Positions 1 to 6,344 of a stretch of DNA of 6,419 nt are shown in pieces. The position numbers and the translations under genes are program-made. Numbering within the stretch: the stretch's first letter is position 1; every line of letters begins with the position of its first letter. Source of the stretch: Gemmatimonadota bacterium (lineage in GTDB: Bacteria > Gemmatimonadota > Gemmatimonadetes > Longimicrobiales > RSA9); assembly GCA_019689775.1 (NCBI GenBank), contig JADGGV010000247.1, positions 1-6,419 on the forward strand, read 5' to 3'. The notes below the pieces were generated by a model. That model saw only the letters and a program-made list of their open reading frames with translations. It was not told the DNA's origin and did not search any database.

Positions 1-1205
1 GCGCGGCGCGGGGGGCGGGCGGCGCGCGCTGGAGCGCGGCGGAGGTCGCGACGCTGCGCTCGCTCTGGATCGGCGAGCTGGGCCCGCTGCCGCCGGACCC
101 GTCGAACCGGTACGCGGACGACCCCGCGGCGGCGGCGCTCGGGCAGAAGCTGTTCTTCGACACGCGCCTCAGCTCGAACGGCCGTGTCGCCTGCGCGACG
201 TGCCACGTGCCCGGCCGGCAGTTCCAGGATGACGCCCCGCTCGGCTCGGGCGTCGGCCGCACGGCCCGGCGCACGATGCCGATCGCCGGGACGGCGTACG
301 GTCCCTGGTTCTTCTGGGACGGCCGCAAGGACAGCCAGTGGGCGCAGGCGCTCGGGCCGCTCGAGAGCCCGGTCGAGCACGGCGGCACCCGCGCGCAGTA
401 CGCGCACGTCGTCGCCGAGCGGTACCGCGCCGAGTACGAGCGCATCTTCGGGCCGCTCCCCGACCTCTCGCGCGTGCCGCGCGTGGCCGGCCCGGGCGCC
501 GCCCCCGGGGGGGGGGGGGGGTGGGCCGCGCCCCCGGCGGCGCCGCGCGACTCGGTCACGCGCGTCTTCGCGAACGTCGGCAAGGCGATCGCCGCCTACG
601 AGCGCAGGCTCGAGCCGGGGCCGTCGCGCTTCGACCGCTACGTCGAGCGCCTCGCCGCCGACGGCCGCGCGCCGGCCGGCATCCTCTCGCCGGACGAGGA
701 GGCGGGGCTCCGCCTGTTCATCGGCAAGGCCAACTGCACGCGCTGCCACAACGGCCCGCGCCTCACGGACGACCACTTCCACAACACCGGCGTTCCGGCC
801 GTCGCGTCGCTGCCGCCGGACTCGGGCCGCGCCACGGGCGCGCGGCAGGTCCTCGCGGACGAGTTCAACTGCCGCGGCCGCTACAGCGACGCCGGCCCGG
901 GCGACTGTGCCGAGCTGGAGTTCCTGGTGCCGGAGGGGACGGAGTTGGTCCGCGCGTACAAGACGCCGTCGCTGCGCGGCGTGGCGGAGCGCGCGCCGTA
1001 CATGCACGCGGGCCAGCTCGCGACGCTGGCGGACGTGATCGAGCACTACGACCGCGCGCCGCGTGCGCCGGCCGGCGCCAGCGAGCTCCAGCCGCTGAGG
1101 CTCAGCGCGAGGGAGCGCGCGCAGCTCGAGGCGTACCTCCGGACGCTGGACGCGCCCGTCGCCGCCGATTCCTCGCTGCTCCGCCCGCCGCGGGGGAGTC
1201 GATAG
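1..1205 (+). CDS. MbnH-like di-heme cytochrome c peroxidase family enzyme (MauG superfamily), 5' partial
   Basis: The frame is open from base 3 to the TAG at 1203-1205 (400 residues visible) and contains no plausible start, so the signal peptide and start lie left of the window. Two c-type heme sites are visible: CATCH (192-206, residues 64-68) and CTRCH (735-749, residues 245-249). Between them is WFFWDGR (residues 102-108), whose Trp105 is 37 residues after the first heme His, as expected for the Trp bridging the hemes in bacterial di-heme peroxidases. The C-terminal part has APYMHAG and then VIEHY; Tyr349 falls where MauG has its axial Tyr and classical peroxidases have Met (alignment from memory). 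The motifs LGQKLFFDTRLS, PLESPVEHGGTR, SRFDRYVE, FHNTG, KTPSLRG and the Cys pair in FNC...DCAEL fit the MXAN_0977/MbnH branch. MbnH is a periplasmic enzyme known to oxidise a Trp of its copper-binding partner MbnP to kynurenine. That role here is inferred, because no partner is in view. A 15-G run encodes Gly169-173. Family call is secure; exact substrate is not. Confidence 0.92.
   Translation, partial: AARGAGGARWSAAEVATLRSLWIGELGPLPPDPSNRYADDPAAAALGQKLFFDTRLSSNGRVACATCHVPGRQFQDDAPLGSGVGRTARRTMPIAGTAYGPWFFWDGRKDSQWAQALGPLESPVEHGGTRAQYAHVVAERYRAEYERIFGPLPDLSRVPRVAGPGAAPGGGGGWAAPPAAPRDSVTRVFANVGKAIAAYERRLEPGPSRFDRYVERLAADGRAPAGILSPDEEAGLRLFIGKANCTRCHNGPRLTDDHFHNTGVPAVASLPPDSGRATGARQVLADEFNCRGRYSDAGPGDCAELEFLVPEGTELVRAYKTPSLRGVAERAPYMHAGQLATLADVIEHYDRAPRAPAGASELQPLRLSARERAQLEAYLRTLDAPVAADSSLLRPPRGSR
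507..521 (+). repeat. 15-nt poly-G homopolymer inside the di-heme enzyme gene
   Basis: Fifteen consecutive G follow five C (502-506) and precede TGG. In the reading frame they give exactly five glycines (PGGGGGW), and family motifs are in frame on both sides (IFGPLPDLS before, VFANVGKAIAAYERRL after), so the tract as given does not break the gene. It lies in a loop between conserved blocks. A one-base gain would run the frame on to a stop at 1282, and a one-base loss to a stop at 1038; both would lose the second heme site. The tract could be a slippage hotspot, a G-quadruplex former, or a sequencing-length error that happens to be a multiple of three. Confidence 0.95.
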
Positions 1206-1217
1206 CGGGCCGGTCCC

Positions 1218-1310
1218 CCGGTTCGGCGCGGCGGCGTGGGGGAGCGGAGCCAGGACCTCGTCGAGGTCGATCGGCTACGTGAGGGAGCCGTCCTCCCCCG
1301 AGCCGACCGG
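1218..1310. terminator. Nested inverted repeats between convergent genes, possible bidirectional terminator
   Basis: The 111-nt gap between the two convergent stop codons holds several inverted repeats nested around one centre: CCGGTTCGG (1218-1226) with CCGACCGG (1303-1310, one bulged base), GGGGGAG (1238-1244) with CTCCCCC (1293-1299), AGCC (1248-1251) with GGCT (1273-1276), and a 15-nt perfect palindrome GACCTCG-T-CGAGGTC (1254-1268). No T-tract follows on either strand, so this is not a canonical intrinsic terminator. High GC makes chance complementarity likely, so the call rests mainly on position and nesting. Confidence 0.35.
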
Positions 1311-1316
1311 CCGCGC

Positions 1317-1979
1317 TCACTCCCGGAGCACGAACCGGTTCGAGGTGCGTGCGTCCTGCGGCAGCCGCTCACCGAGCCCCGGCTCGCCCGTTCCAGGATT
1401 CCAGGTGCGGAGCAGGTCGAGGATGCCGCGATATTCCCCGGGGAGGTCCGTTCGCAGCGCCGGCTCCGCGCCCGAGGTCCGGGACCAGGCGAACACCCGC
1501 AGCGTGTCGACGTAGACGTCGCCTGCGGCGAGCGCGCGAGGCGCGTAGCCGACGTCGACGCACGGGCGACTGAACGTGGCGACCCAGGATGCGCCGACCC
1601 GCTTTTCCAGCGTGAATGCGGGCGGATCGCCCCCACAGCTCGCGACGTAAACGGTCCCGCCGGTCCGGTTCGCGTACGTTACGATGATGTCCACGAGGTC
1701 GGCGCCGCCGCGCACCTGGACGACGTAGGACGCGCGGTCGGTCCAGACCGCGGCGGTGCTGGCGACGGCGAACGGGGGATCGGGGCGCACGCCGGCCGTG
1801 CTGTCGGCGGACTCACCCGGTCCCACGCTCGCGCCCGGGGCCCGACAGCCGACGAGCGCGAGAGCCACCGCGACCAGGACGGCGCCCGCGGCGCCGGCAG
1901 CCGCGGCCGGGCGCCGAACGCCACGGGCGGTCGATTGCTCGGCCGCCCGCAGGGTTCCTGGCCTGGCCCGGCCCTCCAT
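1317..1979 (-). CDS. Putative Ig-like envelope lipoprotein
   Basis: This 220-residue protein has a long N-terminal region rich in Arg and Ala, then a hydrophobic stretch (about 24-44) ending in the lipobox LVGC with Cys45 as the predicted lipidated residue. After a flexible Gly/Ser/Pro linker (46-70), residues about 75-220 form a compact beta-rich domain with VDIIVTYANRTGGTVYV, SCGG (Cys115), SRPC (Cys140), LAAGDVYVDTLRV, GEYRGILDLL and a final SNRFVL. The order (N-rich strand, Cys pair, 'G-D/S-x-x' turn, 'GxYR' strand, 'SNxF.V' end) resembles bacterial Ig-like domains found on surface lipoproteins. Cys115 and Cys140 could form a disulfide. The ATG at 1977-1979 shares one base with the TGA of the upstream TPR gene, which implies translational coupling. 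No better start lies in frame nearer the hydrophobic core. No catalytic motif is seen, so a binding or structural role is inferred. The exact domain family is uncertain. Confidence 0.82.
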   Translation of the reverse strand: MEGRARPGTLRAAEQSTARGVRRPAAAAGAAGAVLVAVALALVGCRAPGASVGPGESADSTAGVRPDPPFAVASTAAVWTDRASYVVQVRGGADLVDIIVTYANRTGGTVYVASCGGDPPAFTLEKRVGASWVATFSRPCVDVGYAPRALAAGDVYVDTLRVFAWSRTSGAEPALRTDLPGEYRGILDLLRTWNPGTGEPGLGERLPQDARTSNRFVLRE

Positions 1980-2869
1980 CAGTTGGACGCCGCCGGCAGC
2001 CCCAGCTTCTTCCGCGCGAGCGGCCGGACGAACGCCGCGGGCGGGTTGTGCGCCCGCGCCATGTCGTACGCCTTGCGCCACAGCTCCATCGCCTCGTCCT
2101 TGCGCCCCATCCGCTCGTAGGTCATGGCGAGGAGCGCGTGCATGAACGGGTCGTTCTGGTTGCCGCGCGTGCCGACCGCCTTCGTCAGCTCCGCCTCCGC
2201 GCGCGGCAGGTCGCCCGTGTAGAGCGCGACGTAGCCGACGAGGTAGGGGAAGAAGCGCTCCTGCTGCGCGGCCATGGCGGTGTCGGAGTCGAGCGCGCGG
2301 CGCGCGGCCTGGATCTGCCGCTCGGCCTCGGCCTCGTCGCCGCGGCGTGCCGCGATCCGGCCGAGCGCGTGCGCCAGCCGGTAGTCCCACAGGCTGGCCG
2401 GGTGCGTGCGCGGCTCCGGCTCCTTGTTGCCCAGCTCGCTCCCGCGGCGGTACATCCGCTCCGCCGTCTCGAGGTCGCCCGCGTCGATGCAGACGCGCGC
2501 GGCCTCGTTCGCCATCTCGCCCTCCTGGTAGAACGCGTTCTGCGGCTCGGCCGCCTCCCGCGTCTTCCAGTAGGCGATCACCTTCTCCTCGTACTCGACG
2601 GTCTTCCGGCAGTTGCCGTCGAACGCGTACGACATCGCGATCGCCCGATGCGCCGAGGCCTTGACCGCCGGATCGGTGGCCGAGTCCGCGATCGCCTGGA
2701 GGATCGCCCGCGCCTTCTCCGTCGCGCCCTCCAGGTCGAGCTGCATCGCCTCGCGCATCGGGCCGGACGCGCGCCCGCCCTGCGCCGCCAGCGCCCGCGG
2801 CGCGAGCGCGACCGCCGCGAGCGCAAGGATCGCGGCCGGAATGCGCCGCGAGCAGGTCCGCGAAGTCAT
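1979..2869 (-). CDS. Exported tetratricopeptide-repeat protein
   Basis: The 296-residue product starts with a Sec-type signal: basic TSRTCSRRI, a hydrophobic core at 11-23, and cleavage probably after ALA at 26-28. The rest is nearly all helical and reads as about six TPR-like helix pairs, near 40-62, 71-104, 113-146, 160-193, 205-238 and 241-273. The clearest are AGDLETAERMYRRG, RGDEAEAERQIQAAR, TGDLPRAEAELTKAV and MGRKDEAMELWRKAY, which show the small-Gly/Ala-Tyr pattern of the family. TPR arrays are protein-protein scaffolds, so a periplasmic binding or assembly role is likely, with the partner unknown. Cys87 and Cys127 lie in neighbouring repeats and could pair after export. The ATG at 2867-2869 is favoured by the GGAGG six bases upstream and by the signal peptide. 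The gene starts 76 nt after the propeller gene and overlaps the lipoprotein gene by one base, so the three are probably co-transcribed. The TPR fold is clear; the job is not. Confidence 0.9.
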   Translation of the reverse strand: MTSRTCSRRIPAAILALAAVALAPRALAAQGGRASGPMREAMQLDLEGATEKARAILQAIADSATDPAVKASAHRAIAMSYAFDGNCRKTVEYEEKVIAYWKTREAAEPQNAFYQEGEMANEAARVCIDAGDLETAERMYRRGSELGNKEPEPRTHPASLWDYRLAHALGRIAARRGDEAEAERQIQAARRALDSDTAMAAQQERFFPYLVGYVALYTGDLPRAEAELTKAVGTRGNQNDPFMHALLAMTYERMGRKDEAMELWRKAYDMARAHNPPAAFVRPLARKKLGLPAASN

Positions 2870-2875
2870 CCGTTG

Positions 2876-2880
2876 CCTCC
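2876..2880 (-). promoter_or_regulatory. Shine-Dalgarno sequence of the TPR gene
   Basis: GGAGG on the minus strand is separated by six bases (CAACGG) from the ATG at 2869. It is the best ribosome binding site in the cluster and fixes the start of the TPR protein. It also means this gene can be initiated independently of the propeller gene 76 nt upstream. Confidence 0.8.
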
Positions 2881-2945
2881 GTGGTTCGAGTCAGCCGGCC
2901 TCGTACCGGCGCCGAGGGGCGGCGACGGCCCCGGCGGAGCCCGTC

Positions 2946-5900
2946 TCAGCGGATCCCCAACTCCTCCATCAGCTCCTCGAGGTCGAACGCGTCGCCCTCC
3001 TCGGTCTCCGTGCCGTAGCCCGGCGCGCGCAGCACCTGCACCTTCCCGGTCAGCGTCTTGCCCTCGACCGTCACGACGACGGTGTAGTCGCCGGGCTCGA
3101 CGCTGCGCGCCTGCCCGCCGCGCCGGCCGCCGAAGCCGCGCATGAGCGGCCGCACGGCGTCGAAGATGTCGCTCGCCAGCTCGCGCATGGCCTCGGGGTT
3201 CGGCTCGCCGCCCGCTCGCGCGCCGGCGCCCGCTCCCGGGCTGGACGGATAGCTCTCGCCCGGGCGGTTGCCCGTCGGACGTTCGTCGCCGCCGCCGAAC
3301 ATGCGGAACAGCGAGCCCCGATCGCCCGACTGCGCCATCGAGATGATGCGCTCCACCGCGGCGCTATCCTTGCCCGCCTTGATCAGCGAGTCGCCGACCT
3401 GCCGTAGCCGGTACGCCAGCTCGAGCGAGTCGCGCCGCTCCGAGGGCGACTTCTCCTTCCGCTCCGGCCGCGACCGCAGGTTCCAGTACGCGCGCTGGAG
3501 CCCCGGACGCGCCGGGCCGGTCAGCGTCTGGACCGTGTCGCCGGCGGCGTTCAGGATGACGATGCTCGCCTGCGGGCCACGCGCGCCCGGCCCGCCGCCG
3601 CGACCGCCCCGGCCGCCACGGCCCCCGCGCGCGCCGCCGGCCGGCGCGGCCGCGGGCGCCTCCCCGTTGCCGTTGTCGGGCGCCGCCTTCTCCGCCGCGC
3701 CGCCCGCCGCGACCGCCGCGCGCGGCGGCACCCAGTAGGTGATCTCGGCGCCGTACGGCGCGCTCTGGCCGCGGAAGACCTTGTGGCCGGGCGACTCGCC
3801 GCCGACCGGCGGGTCGGCGTACTGGAGCGCCGGCTTCGGCTGGAACAACACCGGCGCGTCGGCCAGCATCCCCGGGCGGTACTGCTGGAGCGGCGCGACG
3901 TCGACGATCCAGATGCCGCGGCCGTGCGTCGCGGCGATCAACTCGTGGTCGCGCGGGTGGATCTGGAGGTCGTGCACCGGCACGGTCGGCAGCCCGGTCA
4001 TGAAGCGCCGCCACGTCGCACCGCGGTCGAGCGAGACGTAGGCGCCGACGTCGGTGCCGACGTACAGCAGGTTCGGGTTCGTCGGATCCTCGCGCACGAC
4101 GTGCACGAAGTCCGGCCCGCCCCGCGGCAGCCCGGCCGCGATCGAGCGGAAGCTCTTCCCACCGTCCGTCGTCACGTACAGGTACGGCGTGAAGTCGTCG
4201 TCGCGGTGCCGGTCGAGCGCGAGGTAGAAGGTGTTCTCGTCGAAGTGTGACGGCTCGAGGCGCCGGATCCAACTCCCCTTCGGCGCGCCGGCCTTCGTGA
4301 CCGCCGCCGTCAGCTCCTGCCAGCTCTTGCCGTCGTCGCGCGTGACCCAGAGCCGGCCGTCGTCGGTGCCGGCGTACAGCCACCCCTTATGGAGCGGCGA
4401 CTCCGCCAGCGCCACGACCGTCCCGTACGTCTCCGCGCCCGTCGCGTCCGTCGTGATCCCGCCGGTCGTGTGCATGCTGATGCGGATCTTCACCGTGTCG
4501 CGGTAGCTCAGGTCCGGCGAGATGATCTCCAGGCCCTCGCCGCGGTTCGTCGAGCGCAGCACACGGTTGCCGCCGACGTAGAAGACCTTCGGGTCGTGCT
4601 TCGAGAGGAGGAACGGCGTGTTCCAGTTGAAGCGCAGGTCCCACTCGGCGGAATCCGCGGCCACGCGCGCCCGGAGCGCCTTGATCCGCTTCTCGACGTC
4701 CGCCGGGACCGACTGCTTCGGGTCCGGCTGGAGCAGCGCGATCGAGTCCAGCAACGGCTTCACCCGCTCGCGCCAGTCCGGCTTGCGCAGCACCGTGCGC
4801 TCCCCCGTCGCCGTGTTGACCCGCGACATGTTCCCGCCCTGCGACTCGGCGTAGACGATGTTCGGGTCCGTCGGGTCCTGCGCGGTGTGGAAGCCGTCGC
4901 CGCCAGCGACCGTGAACCACATGTGGTTGTCGATGCTCCCCTGCGCCCGCCGGCTCGGGCCGCACCACGTGCCGTTGTCCTGGAGCCCGGCGCACACCCG
5001 GTACGGGATCGCCATGTTGTAGCTGACCTCGTACGGCTGCGCGATCGTGAACGTGTTGATGAAGTCGTACGTGCCGCCCTTGTCCCACGTCACCGCGATC
5101 CCGCCGTCGTTGCCGACGATGAAGTGGTCCGGGTCCTTCGGGTCCCACCAGAACGCGTGCTGGTCCACGTGGATCCCGATCGTCGCGGTGCCGATCGTCT
5201 TGCCGCCGTCCTTCGAGAAGTTCACCGGCGTCGACGACCAGTAGACGCGGTTCGGGTCGCTCGGGTCGACGCGCACCTGCGAGTAGTAGAACGGCCGCAC
5301 GTCACGGTCGTTCATCTGCTTCCACGTCTTCCCCGCGTCCTCCGAGCGGTACAGCCCCGTCAGCTTCTTCCCGTTCGCCGAGTCCGCCTCGACCAGCGCG
5401 TAGACGACGTCCGGGTTGCTCGGCGCGATCGCGATCCCGATCCGCCCCTTCATCGTCTCCGGGAAGCCGCCGCCCTGGATCTCGGTCCAGGTCTCGCCGC
5501 CGTCCGTCGTCTTCCACAGCGCGCTCCCCGGCCCGCCGCTCTTCAGGAAGTACGGCCCGCGCACGCGCTCCCAGCTCGCGGCGTAGAGCACGTTCGGGTC
5601 GCGCGGGTCCATGGCGACGTCGACGAAGCCCGCCTTGTCGCTCACGAACTTCGACAGCTTCCAGGTCTTCCCGCCATCCGTCGTCTTGTAGAGCCCGCGC
5701 TCCTTGTTCGGGCCCCACGGATGCCCCAGCGCCGCGACGTAGACGATGTCCGGGTTCGTCGGGTGCACCACGATCCGCCCGATCGCCTGCGTCTGCTCCA
5801 GCCCCATCAGCTTCCACGTCTTGCCGCCGTCCGTCGACTTGTAGACGCCGCCGCCCGGCGAGATCGAGTTGCGCGAGTCCTCCTCGCCCGTCCCCGCCCA

Positions 5901-6230
5901 GATCTGGAGCGTGTCGCTCGGCGCGATCGCGAGATCCCCCATCGAGATCACCCGCTCCCCGTCGAACACCGGCTCGAACGTCACGCCGTTGTTCGTCGTC
6001 TTCCAGATCCCACCCGCCGCCGCCGCCACGTAGAACGTCTTCGAGGGGCTCGGGATCCCCTCGATGTCCGTGACCCGCCCGCCGATGTTCGCCGGGCCGA
6101 CGTTGCGCCACCTCAGCCCCGCGATCAGCGCCGAATCCGGCGACGGCGCCTGCGCCCGCAGCGGCGCCGCGAACAGGGACGCGAGGGGAACGAGAAGCAG
6201 CGTCAGGAGGGCTCCAGGGCGTCTATGCAT
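2946..6230 (-). CDS. Large exported Asp-box (BNR/sortilin-like) beta-propeller protein with C-terminal FlgD-like Ig domain
   Basis: The 1094-residue precursor starts with a Sec signal: basic MHRRPG, hydrophobic 7-22, cleavage probably after RAQA at 28. Residues about 38-775 form propeller blades. Clear Asp-boxes are at 131-139 (KSTDGGKTW), 182-190, 240-248, 295-303, 629-637, 686-694 and 732-740, with degenerate ones near 77, 338 and 559. They alternate with 'DPxxPNxVY' turns. The arrangement fits the VPS10/sortilin-like and Ycf48-like glycosidase-type propellers that are abundant in Gemmatimonadota. The only two cysteines (413, 423) flank GLQDNGTW, a conserved block of this group, and probably form a disulfide. 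Residues about 485-530 form a charged helical insert. A FlgD-like Ig domain (about 814-1070) is split by an Arg/Gly linker (838-888) and a long charged insert (921-1043); an acidic tail follows. Sialidase catalytic residues are not evident, so binding is likelier than hydrolysis. The ATG at 6230 is chosen because the signal peptide begins there; upstream SD is weak. The frame stays open upstream to a GTG at 6356 and beyond, but that stretch would bury the signal. Confidence 0.92.
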   Translation of the reverse strand: MHRRPGALLTLLLVPLASLFAAPLRAQAPSPDSALIAGLRWRNVGPANIGGRVTDIEGIPSPSKTFYVAAAAGGIWKTTNNGVTFEPVFDGERVISMGDLAIAPSDTLQIWAGTGEEDSRNSISPGGGVYKSTDGGKTWKLMGLEQTQAIGRIVVHPTNPDIVYVAALGHPWGPNKERGLYKTTDGGKTWKLSKFVSDKAGFVDVAMDPRDPNVLYAASWERVRGPYFLKSGGPGSALWKTTDGGETWTEIQGGGFPETMKGRIGIAIAPSNPDVVYALVEADSANGKKLTGLYRSEDAGKTWKQMNDRDVRPFYYSQVRVDPSDPNRVYWSSTPVNFSKDGGKTIGTATIGIHVDQHAFWWDPKDPDHFIVGNDGGIAVTWDKGGTYDFINTFTIAQPYEVSYNMAIPYRVCAGLQDNGTWCGPSRRAQGSIDNHMWFTVAGGDGFHTAQDPTDPNIVYAESQGGNMSRVNTATGERTVLRKPDWRERVKPLLDSIALLQPDPKQSVPADVEKRIKALRARVAADSAEWDLRFNWNTPFLLSKHDPKVFYVGGNRVLRSTNRGEGLEIISPDLSYRDTVKIRISMHTTGGITTDATGAETYGTVVALAESPLHKGWLYAGTDDGRLWVTRDDGKSWQELTAAVTKAGAPKGSWIRRLEPSHFDENTFYLALDRHRDDDFTPYLYVTTDGGKSFRSIAAGLPRGGPDFVHVVREDPTNPNLLYVGTDVGAYVSLDRGATWRRFMTGLPTVPVHDLQIHPRDHELIAATHGRGIWIVDVAPLQQYRPGMLADAPVLFQPKPALQYADPPVGGESPGHKVFRGQSAPYGAEITYWVPPRAAVAAGGAAEKAAPDNGNGEAPAAAPAGGARGGRGGRGGRGGGPGARGPQASIVILNAAGDTVQTLTGPARPGLQRAYWNLRSRPERKEKSPSERRDSLELAYRLRQVGDSLIKAGKDSAAVERIISMAQSGDRGSLFRMFGGGDERPTGNRPGESYPSSPGAGAGARAGGEPNPEAMRELASDIFDAVRPLMRGFGGRRGGQARSVEPGDYTVVVTVEGKTLTGKVQVLRAPGYGTETEEGDAFDLEELMEELGIR
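3591..3632 (-). repeat. RGG-repeat linker inside the propeller protein
   Basis: Codons 867-880 read as four 'RGG' units (RGGRGGRGGRGGGP), set in a wider Ala/Gly/Pro linker (838-888) with almost no predicted secondary structure. The linker splits the FlgD-like Ig domain between EITYWVPP and ASIVILNAAG, two strands that normally join by a short hairpin. The underlying bases are GGC/GGT/CGC-rich and could expand or contract by slippage in units of nine. Confidence 0.75.
4072..5767 (-). repeat. Degenerate intragenic repeats encoding propeller blade turns
   Basis: At least seven related stretches of about 20 bases occur near 4072, 4861, 5127, 5251, 5592, 5409 and 5748. On the plus strand they follow the pattern TTCGGGT-n-n-n-TCGGGTCC. 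On the minus strand each codes for the 'DPxDPNxVY' or 'HPTNPDIVY' turn leading into a blade strand. Similar short repeats (GCCGCCGTCCGTCGTC and variants near 4149-4175, 5487-5513, 5661-5687 and 5814-5840) code for Asp-boxes. Spacing follows the blades of the propeller, so these are protein-level repeats and not a mobile or CRISPR array. Confidence 0.75.
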
Positions 6231-6297
6231 CGCCTGCGCTCCGCGTGGGGGAAATCGCCGCGTCGACTGTCGAGCGTGGTGCGCGCGGCCGGGGTCG

Positions 6298-6344
6298 GTA
6301 TGCTGGATACAATCTATCATACGCTTTCGTTGGCGCACCGCCCA
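6298..6344 (-). promoter_or_regulatory. Candidate promoter/operator of the propeller-TPR-lipoprotein cluster
   Basis: An AT-rich island (12 G/C in the 33 bases 6299-6331) stands out in very GC-rich surroundings. On the minus strand it contains TATGAT (6321 to 6316), a fair -10 match, about 86 nt before the chosen ATG. The -35 position with a 17-nt spacer reads TGGGCG, a poor match. A dyad GTATG (6298-6302) / CATAC (6318-6322) surrounds an inner GATA (6306-6309) / TATC (6315-6318) and could be an operator overlapping the -10 and start site. Function is inferred from position and composition only. Confidence 0.3.

Noticed and set aside
507..521. Frameshift at the poly-G tract making the di-heme enzyme a pseudogene
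   Set aside because: Family motifs lie in the same frame before and after the tract, and the stop is where the family ends, so the gene is intact as given.
184..1038. Long open frame overlapping the di-heme enzyme gene in another + frame, and a similar one at 338-1282
   Set aside because: The translations are Arg/Ser/Ala-rich low-complexity text typical of wrong frames in GC-rich DNA, while the third frame carries both heme motifs and many family blocks.
2048..3145. 365-codon open frame on the + strand antisense to the TPR gene
   Set aside because: Arg/Leu/Val-rich shadow with no recognisable motif; the minus-strand frame has a signal peptide, TPR repeats and a good ribosome binding site.
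3364..5148. Minus-strand open frames at 3364-4383 and 4387-5148 and others inside the propeller gene
   Set aside because: They run in other frames of a gene with unmistakable Asp-box repeats and consist of Arg/Ala/Gly-rich shadow sequence.
4072..5840. Spaced short repeats suggestive of a CRISPR array
   Set aside because: Repeats are degenerate, irregularly spaced and in frame with propeller blades; intervals are coding sequence, not spacers.
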